This document shows positions 11,248-23,700 of a DNA stretch of 64,000 nucleotides, one piece after another. The first letter of the stretch is position 1, and every line of letters begins with the position of its first letter. Location of the stretch: positions 25,234,001 to 25,298,000 of the forward strand of contig OU612068.1 of the NCBI GenBank assembly GCA_914767715.1, read 5' to 3'. A model generated the notes under the pieces. It was not told the DNA's origin, did not search any database, and saw nothing but the letters and a program-made list of their open reading frames with translations. The position numbers and the translations under genes were made by a program. Source of the DNA: Membranipora membranacea (taxonomy: Eukaryota > Bryozoa > Gymnolaemata > Cheilostomatida > Membraniporidae).

Positions 11248-12285
11248 CAGAACGACTAGTAGATATCAAACAACAAGATCAATGTAAATACGACGCTATG
11301 GTACTGTTCAATTCTAAAAGTGATGAAGAGACTAACTGGGTGAAGAGGTTGCTGATTGAACTTGAAGGTGGAGAATATTCTCAGCCAATCAATCTTCAGG
11401 AACCTGATGGACGGGTGAGTGAAGGAAGGATGTCCATCTATTCTTGTTTGCAATGTAATATTAACAGATATGTTTCGTTAATTTCTGGTTTGCAATTTTG
11501 TAAGACATAAGGGAGTTTATCCCAAACTCCCTGGCTACAGTGCTAGTGAGAACTCAATGAGTCAGCAACTTGCTATCTGAGAAGTTGTTCTAATATTGTT
11601 CAATGAGTAGATAACTTTCAGAAGAAAATATGTAAGCTGTTAAGCATCACTTTCTAAGCCATTATGAAGTTGTTTGGTCCATAATGGCTAAAAGTAATAA
11701 ATAAATAATTTCCCATACATTCCACAGTGTGGATAGATATAATCATGAGCCTCGGGCTAATCTCTGTAATTATTTTCAATATTTAAAGGAGAACTTGATT
11801 TATATCCGAGCGCGAGATGATATCACTGGCGATGTAAATTTTGACTCGTGCTGCAAAATCATGAAGCAAAGCAGGAAGATAATTCTGGTTCTTTCCAACT
11901 CATTTCTCAGAGAAGATGAGTGCATATCCGAAGCTACCTTTGCAGGTAAAAGTGAATGCTCATGATTATTAGTTCGACAAATAAGTGTGCATCCAATGAG
12001 AAAATATTTATTCTCTTTGGTGATTCGGATGTATCCAGTGAAGAACTTTGAGCCCGCACTACCCAATCAAACATCGATACACTTTCTTTACCTTATCTAA
12101 TATTCTAGGTTTTATGCAATATAACATTGTTTGTAGGAAGCGAGCTGTTCTCCACTGCTACCTTAAAACCAGAGAGGATCCTGATTCTGGTCCTAGAAGA
12201 ATTACAAGAACCACTGACTAACCCTGTATCTTCTCTGCTAGTGGAGACTCACTACATTGATCTAGTAAGTGTGAATACACAATGA
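11232..12285 (+). pseudogene. TIR-domain exons of the same TLR, out of frame with the ectodomain
   Basis: After the one-base deletion, the TIR sequence continues in another frame: 11232-11414 (box 1, KYDAMVLFNSKSD), donor GTGAGT at 11415. The next exon is best placed at 11750-11945 (ENLIYIRARDD, then SRKIILVLSNSFLREDECISEATFAG). The last is at 12137-12285 (PERILILVLEELQEPLT), ending at TGA 12283-12285. For exon 2, the more obvious acceptor ACAG at 11724-11727 gives the wrong phase. The phase-0 site CATGAG at 11744-11749 fits, and the pseudogene has a better CAG at the same place. Exons 2 and 3 join in phase. The TIR is otherwise complete. It would be expressed only if the frame were restored or bypassed. 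Confidence 0.75.
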
Positions 12286-12749
12286 AATCCTGTTTCCATA
12301 TAGCTCTTTTCCAGGCCAGAGAAGGCCTCTGAGTCATGGAGTGTTCGCTCTAGCAAAATTGTGCCATCATAAAGCGAGTCAATGCTCTCTCTTTCCCTCT
12401 TTCCCCCCAGCCAATAGTCTAGAAACTTCAGGTATACCAGAACACATTGTGACATTAATTTTTGACCGATCAGGCTTGTTTTAACAGGTTTCTGGGAACA
12501 GATGCACATAGATACAAAGAGAAAACAAAACACTCCCAACTAGCATCGATTTTTTTGATGAGATACAGGACTGATAGTTTGACTAATAGTTCATACATTA
12601 TATATAGATATAGCGTTACTATGTAAGCGGTATGATGTTTATGATTGCAGTATGAGACTACTAGAAATGATGAACGGAAAATGAGAGCGATCTGGCAGAA
12701 GTTAAGAAGGTTTGTAAGTCATAGAGCAAATCCTGACAGATCTGTAGAA

Positions 12750-13075
12750 ACTCACAACGGTGAATATGAGCCTCTAGTCTGATCCTCCAGACTAACCCAC
12801 AGTGGTGGATACGAGGTTCTAGTCTGATACTCCAGACAAACTCACAACGGTGAATACGAGCTTCTAGTCTGATACTCAAGACTAACTCATAACGGTGGAT
12901 ACAAGCTTCTAGTCTGATACTCCAGACTAACTCACAACGGTGAATACGAGCTTCTAGTCTGATCCTCCAGACAAATTTACCTACAGTAGTGGATACGAGC
13001 TTCTAGTCTGATACCCCAGACTAACCCACAGTGGTGGATACGAGCCTCTAGTCTGATACTCTAGACTAGCCCATG
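12750..13075. repeat. 45-bp minisatellite, about seven units
   Basis: The motif TCTAGTCTGAT recurs at 12773, 12818, 12863, 12908, 12953, about 13001 and about 13048, giving periods of 45, 45, 45, 45, 48 and 47. Each unit contains TAGTCTG and CAGACTA separated by about six bases, so each can fold into a small stem. The homologous place in the left arm (about 262-352) has only about two units, so the array grew after, or shrank since, the inverted duplication. Confidence 0.85.
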
Positions 13076-13694
13076 GATGGTAACTGAGTTTCAAAACTAT
13101 ATCGCTACCATTTGTCACAAGCAGACAGAGTAATGATATCCTGCTCTTACGTCTCTACTCAACTTGTTTGTCTGTCTGTTTGTTTGTTTTATTCATGATA
13201 AGTCATTTATGAAAAAAAAGGATTGAGCTGCACGCTTCCTAGTTTCATCTCTATGGACCAACATGTTCTGTTGTTCCAACTATTATTTTCTTTTCTCAGC
13301 TTTTGTATATTAACTTGCGTAATGTTGTACTCTGTAATTTTACTTGTCATTGTTCTTGGACTTATTCTTCTCCAGAATAAAAATGAGATGCATGTATATA
13401 TATATATACACACTCAATTATGATTCTTTATCAAACGGCCAAATTAAGGAAAGGCAATTCCAAGTAACAAGAGCTGAGTCGAAGGAAGGAGAAAACAGAA
13501 CATCCAAAGCATGAATGGGAGGTTACAATCAGGAAGGATCTCCAATCCTGTTCTCTCAGTGAAAAGGATGCTCAAGATAGGATTAGATGGAGAAGTCTAT
13601 TAGAGCTAGGCCTCCGGCAGGCACCCACTACCCGTACAGGACAGAGCGGAGATAGGTAAGGATTCCAAGTAGTAAGATACAATAATATATTTAA

Positions 13695-14215
13695 ATGAAC
13701 GGCATATATCATAGTGGACAGTGGTACTTACAAATAGTAGTGAAAATTTTGATGTTGAAACATTTAGATTGCTTTTCTGTAGTAATTTCAGCTTCCACTA
13801 GAAATTTAGTTGTAAGCATGACCACAACAATCTCCTGTATACAACTAGATCAAACATACTAGCATTGATAAGCGTGTTGACAGCAGGGAGTTGTAGATTT
13901 TGTCCCGATCTCTCTGTTGACAGCATCTGGAGAAAAGCAAGCAGGAGTTGTCCCCTCTTCTGACAGGGTAGTACAACTGCTAGTGCCTAAAAATCACATC
14001 TACGGATATCTTGAATGGAACATGCTGTAATTGGTTCTGGGGGTTTGCTTGCAGTTTTGCTTGGAAAAGGTGTTCAATTTGGGAAATTTTTCTGTGGGAA
14101 TTTTTTTTTTCGTCAAAATGATGCCGCTGATGAATAGTAAAGTATACCCAGTAGCTCCAATGGGAGCTCATTGATATAACAGACCAAAAGGCTTTGCAGT
14201 AGATAAAAAATAAGT
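13695..14215. repeat. Partial third copy: empty SINE site plus direct repeat copy 2
   Basis: 13695-13785 is the reverse complement of the SINE flanks at about 7970-8015 and 8306-8345, joined without the SINE. It is followed at about 13805-14215 by the direct repeat also seen at 4540-5009. The order (arm end, then repeat A) is that of the left arm, so part of the locus exists in a third copy. A poly-T stretch near 14101 interrupts the small frame found in copy 1. Confidence 0.65.
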
Positions 14216-14981
14216 TGAATATTCAGCGGGCTTTTTGTGCCAATTTAACTTTATATCAGCAAATTGATCTCAGCATTTCGCCTATATTGACAATAAAATA
14301 TGAAAAGGAGATAATAGCATACCAGTGTGTCGGAGTACGAGAGCTTTAAATTGTATGCATAATTTTTATCATCATAATATGTTTTCTTAGAGCAACATAC
14401 AGTAAACATCTAAAATAAGCACATTGACATCAATTTTCTTACAATAGAAAAGAATAACATAAATGATGAACCATTCCCCACAAAGAAACACTATCACATT
14501 CATTACTTAATCTTCTTATCCCTCAATTGGGCCAACATCGGTGAAAAAAGGCACTTTTAGTCATCTTGTTTTATCAGAAAAGTATGTCAGCCATTAGAGC
14601 AAAATATCATCGCTCACAGTGGCATTCATTCATGATGATATTACAACGTGATACATGAGATTGAATGAGCAAATTCAATATGAGTATTGTGTTACGCTCA
14701 ATAAGAAAAGGCAAAGTATGCAATTCTTTTATAGCTCATGTTTTCACTGCACACAATACACTGGCTGAAGTATTGGTGTCCAAGCAAACAAAAATTTCAT
14801 TGCTGATATTGTGCACTGCGTGTAGACACTGTAAGCGAAGACAACAACACACTGCTGCGCTGCTTCACTGACCTAATACTTCAGAACATTATTCAAGTGT
14901 TTTATAATAGCAGCGAGTCTGATTTACTAATAATCTATAGCAAATTAGCTAGTTAGAGAGTGACAGGTGAAAAGCATTGCT
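14216..14981. other. Intergenic; upstream region of the first PTB-like gene
   Basis: AT-rich sequence with no recognisable coding signal. A small frame at 14665-14871 has no motif. The start of the next gene is preceded by an in-frame TGA at 14961-14963. An acceptor-like GACAG at 14962-14966 would allow an upstream non-coding exon here, but none could be placed. Confidence 0.4.
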
Positions 14982-17611
14982 ATGAGAATGGAAGAGCAGA
15001 GATACAACACGCGCCCGCTCGCTGCCTGCTATGCCGAGTATTACGGCAAAGAGACACCAGAAAAGTCTATCAAACCTCCAACTATTATAACAGAACCTCT
15101 AACAAAAATATACTCAAAGGCAAGACTGTCAAGAGATGATCTGAAGAGGAGGACATGTAAGACAGTGGCTATCACAATCTACAGCAGCGGGATTATCATC
15201 AAAAATCAGGTGGAGAAGCATAAAGTACAATGGTTCCCTATTCAGAACCTGTACTGCTCAGCTGGGCTGAGACCGGAAAGCAAGAAAGGACAAGTTGTGT
15301 TCAAAGAGCTTCATGTACCAGTGAAGAAACCACAGAAGCCATTCTTTGCTATGGTGCTGAGGCAGGAGAGAACCGATGGGCGTAAAGTTTTGGTCTGCTA
15401 TGCATTTCTTGTAGAATCCGTTGACATAGCACAGAGACTAGTGTATGCAACACAGGGTGCTTACATGAACAAGGCTGGCTGGAATCACCCCCTCACTGAT
15501 AAAGAGTTCCTGAACGCTAAGATGGCGTACACCCTGGAAAGGCTGGATAAAGAAGAGGACGATAACCTGGAGAGGATGACAAGAGAACGGGAATGGCAGC
15601 TCGCTCAGAAACCTGATCTCTCAAGAGTGGCAACACCTCGTCCACTGAGCTCTCGTACGCCGAGGGCTCGATCAGCAGCCCCAACACTGATGAGCAGCGC
15701 TCCAGCTACACCTAGACGGAGCACATTGTCCACCCCTAGACCTCAGCATATGAATGGTAATGATGGTTATCTAATGGTACCTCAATTATCCAGTCGAGTT
15801 CCCACACAAAGAGCGATCACATACTACCAAGGATTCAGAACTGAAACTTTACAGGGAGACCAGTCGATGAGATCCAGCTTTGTGGTTAAGTCTGCCAGTA
15901 TCAGTGGTTTCCCACTCAGCAGATCATCGAGTAACGCCACCGGAGCAATGTCCCTTCAACCTACACCTCAATATAATGTGATGCCTAACGGGCGAGCAAA
16001 CACCAACGGTCAGAAAGCAATGCGACATGTATCTGATGCTTCAACCTCCAAAAACAAGAAAGACCACCGTGTTCTTGCCTCCTCCGAGCCGCAGGAACAA
16101 GTGAACGGACATGTAAACGGAAACATTGAAGTGCCGGTCGAGGTACTAGATTGGGATAAAATAGAAGACGCGACACCCGTACAACAAAATGGGGATGTAG
16201 TGTACGCGGTTGTGAAGAAAAAGGGACAATCTAAGCATCATCGACCATCAAAGAAGGAAATGGAGAAATTATTACAGAATGGTGATATAAATGGAAATGA
16301 TGCTGACCAATCTGTGGACAGGGTGAGTCCAGTACCATTTCTCTTTTACTAAGGGGGTAAACTTGAAAACTATCAAACCGACTCTAGGTCTCAAATTACT
16401 GTTTTCAGTGGTTTTGAATAGTTTTGAGTTTGAGTACCAATAATTCCGCAAATTAGAGATCATTATGCAGCTGAGTATTTGATGTGTATCATTGGCTGAG
16501 CTGCATGTTATGATGGTGACACTATAAATTTCCCTTTTATGCTGCAAAGTCGTATTCTTTGTAGCTTCAATGGTGTATACATAGCCTGGCAGCTCTGAAA
16601 ATGGGATATGTGCTCCACTATCATTCAACTTTTTTCAAAGCCTCACTTGAGTATTCAAACACTTGGGTTTGCTGCAGTCTATTGGAAAGTTATTTTATTA
16701 ATCAAATGTGGTTTAGGAGGTTAGAATTAAGTAAACAATTTAAGCCGTTAGATCTACATAGAGGCTTTGCTCTCCTTTCGGGCTGGAGTTCTTGATTATG
16801 TAATGCGCAATCCTTGGAATGAATTCATCAACCTCTGTTTACATAGTAAAACCATACAATAGCCGTGGCCGTTGTTTTGTGACATTTTTGTGATGTGTGA
16901 TTAGCGAACAGCTCTGGAATCTATGCTCGCTGGTTACTGGAAGCTGGGTACTTACCAGAATACACAAATCCGATGTCAAGCTCACATTGATTTAGTTGCG
17001 TGAATGCTTCATATATTGCGATGTTCTACTTGCCATGCAAGCTTGTCTTATACTTAATCGACAAGGAGAATATGAATACTGAAGACCTTTGGATTGTCAT
17101 ATCCTGTTAGGATCTTTTACCATTATTGCCTGTTGAAATGTCACCATACCAACTAGTCAGCTAGCTAGCTAGATGTGCAGATTTCGGAAATTAATGGTAC
17201 ACTTAGTATGGCTATCCCAGAATGCAATGTAGAGTTACAGTATTTTGAAAGAGCATCATTTCACTGACATTGAGTTGATATAAGATTCCAAAGGAACAGT
17301 ACAGTAGAATTAAAACAAGCCCTCAGGTGAAGAAGATTAAGCTGTGACATGCACCTCACAGCTTTTAAGCTTGAATTTAATTTGATCATCGGCCACTTTC
17401 AGTGACCTGTAGTAGCAGTTTTCATTTGATGACACAATCATCATTACAATTGTTAATCTTGTCATGTGCTCTGTTGTGTTTATAGGATGGACAGTCATCT
17501 CGCCAGTCAGACCGGAGCGACTCTAGTTACAGCATCACAAAGCTCGATGATCAACCGCCAAAGATTAATGGCTTCTTTAAACACCACGAGCATGCCGATC
17601 AAGCATTATGA
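14982..17611 (+). CDS. PTB/PID-like domain adaptor protein
   Basis: Two coding exons: 14982-16322 (donor GTGAGT at 16323) and 17486-17611 (acceptor TTTATAG), joined in phase 0, giving 488 residues to TGA 17609-17611. The start is ATG 14982 (or 14988), since the frame is closed by TGA at 14961. Residues of about 45-185 look like a phosphotyrosine-binding fold: beta strand VAITIYSSGIIIKN, then KVQWFPIQNLYCSAGL, then FFAMVLRQER, VLVCYAFLV, and a helix ending RLVYATQGAYM. A charged helix follows (LERLDKEEDDNLERMTRERE). The rest is disordered, Ser/Thr/Pro-rich with Lys/Arg clusters, ending in a tail with DRSDSSYSITKLDD. No catalytic motif is visible, so a docking or adaptor role is likely but inferred. 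An ATTAAA at 17921-17926 could be its polyadenylation signal. The convergent neighbour at 20.7-24.4 kb has similar length and architecture and may be a paralogue. Confidence 0.8.
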
Positions 17612-20524
17612 ACACAGACACTGCCCTAACCCAAATGTTTTGAGCGCTAAGCAATCAAATAATGACTCTTGGTTATGTGTTTGGCTTTATTTCACACATA
17701 AATGGTGCTTACGAAAACGACTGAACTGATTGTGGAGAGGAGGAAACTGCTGACATGATTCTATGTGGAGACGACTTCATATTATTTATCTCGTATCTAT
17801 ACCTTGTTATGACGGTTTAGAGGCAGTGTATATTGCGCACTACTACAGGTATCGACCTAGCTGACATAACCTGTGATGCTCACCTATCCCTCAGACACTG
17901 ACAATAGTCTTTTATTATGAATTAAACATAATTTGCTGCCACATTGGATCAATACCGGGATGAAATACTTTGATTGATATCATAGGTATCAGGGTATCAA
18001 CTTGATTAACAATTATTGATGAAATGAATACTAGGAATGCACAGTATTGCTCCCTTTGTACAGGATACTGCTGTAGAGGAGTCCCATTTACCTCATCAAT
18101 AAGTTTAATGTGTTATTTGTTATACTACTAATCTCATGGGGCACTTCAGACCTATTTCAGACCTATTTCAGACCTCTATCCTCAACTGAATTTTACTCAT
18201 ATTCTGACAAAACATGACTTCAACAATCCTGAGTTGTATATTGAGGTTTCTTCAGTTCACTGGCACATGATCATTCCATTGATCATTTTTGGTTATATTT
18301 GCTTAGGATAGTCCTGACCTCCAAAATGTCAAAAATACTGGTACATGTGTTATATTTTATTTACAGTACTGTCAGACAACTCTAACATTATTTTTGTCAC
18401 GCTTTCCATATTTATAAGGATTCAAATTTTAAAACACTCCAATAGGCTTTTAATATAACATTTCAGTAGGTTGTATATACAATTTAACACAACGCTTATG
18501 TTTTGATACACCACATATACGTGAGCAATCATTGATAATACTGAATAAGCTCATGATTTGCACGTATTGTTTTAAAGGAATTCAACAGATATTTACTGAC
18601 GCTATTTTTTTACAAGAGACTAACTATGAAATAAAGACTCACTAATACACTAGCTAGACTGCTGCTAGGCTTTGTGTTGACAACATGTTGACAACATGTG
18701 AAATATCCCAGTATAATACCAAGCCAATCCTACCTTGCACATTGCTGTACGATTCCTGTATTCTTGATCAAGGCTAGACCGTTGACTGATGAAATCATTT
18801 GATTGCATGCTATGCTTAGAACGCTTTAAGTTTTGGGTAATTGAAATACCCTATAGACCGAAAGATTTCATGTCAAACATAACCCACACCTTTGGCCTCA
18901 ACAAGTTTGACAGCCATTTTATAAGTTAGCTTCTAGGTTTTATGTGACGAAAACGTGGTTAAGCGCCAAGTTTTTATTAATAGCTACCTGTGGCAGAGAA
19001 AACGCAAACATTTCACCTGCTGATTACTCTTAGCGCAGTCGGTATGCTTGGATTCCAAACTCAGCAGAGTGACTAAAAGCCAGTGATGTACAGACTACTA
19101 GAGTAACGGCCATCCAAAGAGTATGGAGATGCTAAGCAGGGAGTTGCATAAAATCTCTGAGCAAAGTGAACTGAATCACCAGCGATCTGGTTAGTCATTT
19201 GAGAGGAGATAAATCCTTAGTTACAGGCAATCTTTGGTTTCCTTTCACAAATTTTGAAAACTCAGTGGTTTCTAGTGAGGTCCTCCAGGTTTGGTTTATA
19301 AACTTTGGGAAGCGAAAAAAGTTCCTGCAGCATTGCTCGTCATCACAAAGATAAATGTATCATTATATTAAACCGAGTCTGGAGTGTTTTGATGTTTTGA
19401 TGTGACTAAAGAATGAGTCCTAATGTGAACCAGTACTTAGCTCTAAGAGTAAGTCAATGCTAAGATAGCCAGGTTTTGATTGCTGTCAGTCAAATAGCAT
19501 GGTAGATAGAGTGGTCTCGCCATCTATCCATACATAAGACTTCACAGATACGACAACAGACTAAACCTAAAAAAATTGAAGATAAACTACAGTTTAGAGA
19601 ACAAAGTTTGTAGAATTCCAATAACCCACAACTCCTTATTTAATCACTCTACACTAGTAGACTTGATCTCACATTATAAGTTTCATTGCACTTTTAAACT
19701 CAGGTATAGGAGTAGTGTAGATTATGAATGCAAATCCATTCTGAGCTTTACTAAAGTAATGTATGCTTGAAGCAAATACCGCAACTGTATTCCAAGAGCC
19801 TTTATTTCTCCAAGGGTTTGTATTACAATAAATCCCTATCCCAAATAAAATACTTTGCGTAATAGTTCTCTGAATAGGAATATTGTAGCATAGCGTAGCA
19901 GTAGCATGCTGGCAGAGAAAGATACTCGTCAGCTCGGTATCGAAGGACTGGTAGAGTTTCTAGGTGAGGTCTGGTGATGTGGCAGTGTTTCTCCATATAT
20001 GTCGCACAACCAACCTAGTCAGAATCTACACACCACAAATAATCGGGACCAAGGAAATCCACCTTGCAGCTAATGACAACGATCGATAGACTTCAGCGCA
20101 AAAGCCAAAAAGCCAAATAGACTCATTGATGTGTATTCATTTAATTTGTTGTATTAAAATAATCTGCTTTTGCCACCAATATATACTTCCATAGCAAAAA
20201 TAAATAATAGTCTTCCGAAAAATCCTTCTCACACTCTTGAAGTCATGACATGCCTGGGTAAGGGGATCAAAGACCAATTGAACATAAGTAGATAGAACTT
20301 GATCTTGCAATGTTAACAAAGAATAGAGAAAATGCAAATAATACATACACAAACTTAAACATTTGAGCTAAGATAAGGAAAGAGCATCAGTGACAATTGT
20401 GTTATGAGATGAGAAAACTTTGCATAGCAGTGGTGAGTTTCATTTGGTGAGATTATAAGCGAAGTACCAAAATAATTATTGGTTATATATAGTATATAAC
20501 ATCTAAGATTAATAGGGAAAAATA
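17612..20524. other. Intergenic between the convergent PTB-like genes
   Basis: It contains the 3' untranslated sequence of the upstream gene (possible ATTAAA at 17921) and about 2.5 kb with no coding frame that I can support. A short tRNA-like phrase near 19030 (CGCAGTCGGTATGC) lacks a B box and was not called. No clear tandem repeats. Confidence 0.4.
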
Positions 20525-20530
20525 TTTATT
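20525..20530 (-). terminator. Polyadenylation signal AATAAA of the second PTB-like gene
   Basis: AATAAA on the minus strand lies about 220 bases after the stop codon at 20751, a normal distance for a 3' untranslated region. No cleavage site can be fixed from sequence alone. Confidence 0.45.
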
Positions 20531-20750
20531 GGGTTGTGATCACGACATATTATGTTCATCTCTACCCAAATCTACAGAGCTATACAGTCGTAGGTCAGCG
20601 ATTATGATGCCGTCGAGCTAAAGGAACAGAGGTTGGCCTAAACGCCATGGTATAAAAATATAATATAGAGGTACCCGATTACAAATATGAGCTTCAACAC
20701 AAAAATATCCATATTCAATAAGTGTTATGTTTTTGTTGATTTGAGCAGTT

Positions 20751-23700
20751 TTATCGGTGCTTATGCCTGCCGTTTTCACCCTTAGACTTGTGACTGTGAG
20801 AGCGTTTCACGTGTCCGTTAGTTCTTGTGATTGTATAGTTCTCGTAATCTTGTACTGGTAGTGAGTGTCTGGTCAGAACTCCAGCTGGTGCTGTCCTGTA
20901 ACAAAAGAAAATACTCCTTAGTGATTACTCTGAAGATCCCATGTTGGCCGTTGCCTGCAATCCGTAATTCATCCAGCAGGATTTTGACCCTGTTGCACTT
21001 AGTTTTGAAAGCACTGGAGTTCTTGGGACAAGTTAGGAGTCGAGAGAGTTACTGCAGCTGAAAAATATAGCTAGCGGAAACTCAGGATTAATAAAATTAA
21101 GCTTTAATGCATTTAGGTCAAGCGCTCCATTTAGTCAGAGTTTGTAATATGGATTGATTCGTAATAATTGCTATAAGTTAAAACTACAATACTAGTAACA
21201 GGTGTTGCAAAGAGAGAAAAAAAGTTCAATACGCGTAAAAATACCAGAAATATGTGCTGAGAACAAGAAAAATGCTCATAGCCACAAACATCCCCCCCCC
21301 CATTAAATGAACCGTGATGCAAGCTTGGAGGTGTCAAGGTTATGGTGCATCAAACTACACTTTGGTCATAAATCTCTGCAATACTTTATCTCAAACATCA
21401 TGCGCCCAGCTCATGGGGAAGTTTCTTATTTTATCACTGACCTATTTAACATGTCTCCTTCCTCTTCATGGTGAGTATGCAGATTTCTCATCCCAGTCTG
21501 TCCAAAGCTGAAGCTAGGAGACCACATGGCCATCTGAGAAGAGTTTAGATCCTCCTGAGAGAGACGGTTCTCTTCTCTAGATTTACTTCTGTGGTGTTTG
21601 CCAGCAGGTCGGTAGCCTACAATAGTGACACACTTTTGTCATGGGAGCCTGAGGTCAGGGCAAGGGCTGGAGGAGCATATAACACATGGAAAGCTAAGTT
21701 CTGCATCAAGTATTTCAATTATAATTCAAACTGATTTGAATAATAATTTGATAAGGGAAAGCTAAAGACGAATTGTATAGATATTATTTAGATATAATAT
21801 ATTATTATTATAGTTATTATAGTTATTGTAAGTAGCATTATTGCAGTATGTAACATCATAGGAATTCATGGCACCACTTTGATGGTCACAATTACGCTAC
21901 ACCTAAGTCATGATAACATATACATTGAGGTATATCAAATGGCTAGCAGTTTTTACACTGGGATTTCCTAGTATACAGCATACTTAGAAGAAATGACAGA
22001 CATTGCAATGCATATATAAAGACTGGTATACCTTGATAAAGGCCATCAGCGAAGTATTCGTCAGAGTTGTTGCTCCTGTCACTGGAGGCCTGAGAATGCT
22101 GCCGATGTAGAGATGTAGTCATGTGGTTAGCGTTTGTGTCGCTCTGTGACCTCAACAAACCATTCCCAGCTGCTGGAGTCTTCAGATATCCGTTGTGTTG
22201 GCTTCCAGTACTCGACTATAAAAAGGGAAAAAGTTACATTGTTTTAGTATAGCAGTAGTTGTAGAACGGGGACCCCACTCTATCTTTGTAGCACCTAGAT
22301 ACGGGGTGATACAAACATTGAGCTCACCAGCTGAAATTGAATATTTTGAGGTAGAAAGCAAATAAATTGAGATCCGGTTACTATCTGACACCGCTCATTT
22401 GAAATACTCGAACCGAATCATTAATAGAACATCCAATTACATCGTGAGGATAGGATTGCAATCATGACCTTCATTCACACAAGTCACAAACTCATTGTGA
22501 AATCGTAAGCTCTGCAAATTTCTACTGCTTTCTGCTTTTTGAAAGCTTCTTAGATCTTAGAGTACAAAAAGATAGCTATGTCATCGGGTCATTCGCATAT
22601 TTCCTTTGCAGTCAGTCAAAGAAATCATTGAAAAGAACGAGTAGAAATATTTCCTTGGAAGTCTTCTTTTGAATTGCGCCAGTAAACTATAAACGTCAAG
22701 AAAGTGGACCGTATAATATTATAAAATATAAGGCGATGATCTAATTTTTTAAGAGAAAGTCTGAATGAACAACACCACCTGGCAACATGAGGGTCCTAGA
22801 GAAAGTATTTTCTCACTAAACATTTATGGCTGACTTTGCAACAGCTCGCTGGAGCCGAGCTAGAATGTGTAAAGATAACATTAATCAATTGATTATGGCA
22901 TTCTCTTATATAACATTAACCTTTCAAAAAACAAAAGATTAATATTGAATATTAGTATAGATGACTATGAAATGCTTAGTGATTCTGTTTGCATTAGCAA
23001 ATGAACTGTGTCGGTGGGAATTGCACACGACAGCACTTGCTGCCTAGACGTTATAGATAACTGAAATAAACTGAATGAATTAGGGCCGATCAAGTGATCA
23101 ATTACACCAAATGAGTGAGTTGTCTGCCACGAGCACCAATTTTCCGATGAGCATTGACACACTCAATAGCTAGCCAAGTATGCCGCTTGAACTCTCCATT
23201 CAGCAGCTAATTTGCTGCGCTCAACTAAAACAATATTTGGATGGTTCGAAAAATATTATTTGTATTGAAAGTTTAAACTTATGTAAACTTGTACTTTAAT
23301 TGTTCAGTGCTACTTTTGACAAACGGTATTTCATTTAGGCTTATGACCTCTGTGATTAGGTATAAGGGAGTGCTGCCTTGTGCTGCCGATACACAAACTT
23401 ACCCTATCAGTTTGACTGACGCTGGGCATGTCTACGCTGTCGCTGCCCTGAGTAGTACCACTCTCACTGCTGGCAGCGTCCACCTGACCATTGTATGGCT
23501 GTGCCTCCATATGGCTGAATATTCCGTTCGGGCCGATGATGGAGCGCGATGAGGCCTTAATCTCATCCCTGATTTCTAAGTTGCCATGCCTTCGCACAAT
23601 AGTGTCATAGTCCTTAGGAGGTAAAAGAATGGGAGCGTCTCCGAGGTGCATCTTATATTCAAGTTCTTCTTGCAATGAACTGAACATTCGTTTGACATTT

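Larger units (their letters stand above)
8340..13468. repeat. Right arm of the large inverted duplication
   Basis: Reverse-complement partner of the left arm, carrying the better-preserved TLR copy. It is about 0.6 kb longer than the left arm because it keeps the leucine-rich-repeat block and other pieces lost there, and because the 45-bp minisatellite has expanded. The regions 8340-9120 and 12290-12740 contain only duplicated non-coding flank. Confidence 0.85.

Noticed and set aside
11728-11749. TLR exon 2 starting at 11728 after ACAG
   Set aside because: This acceptor gives the wrong phase after the exon ending at 11414. The phase-0 site before 11750 fits and is supported by a CAG at the same place in the left copy.
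19030-19075. tRNA-like sequence
   Set aside because: It has an A-box-like phrase but no B box and no acceptor-stem pairing.
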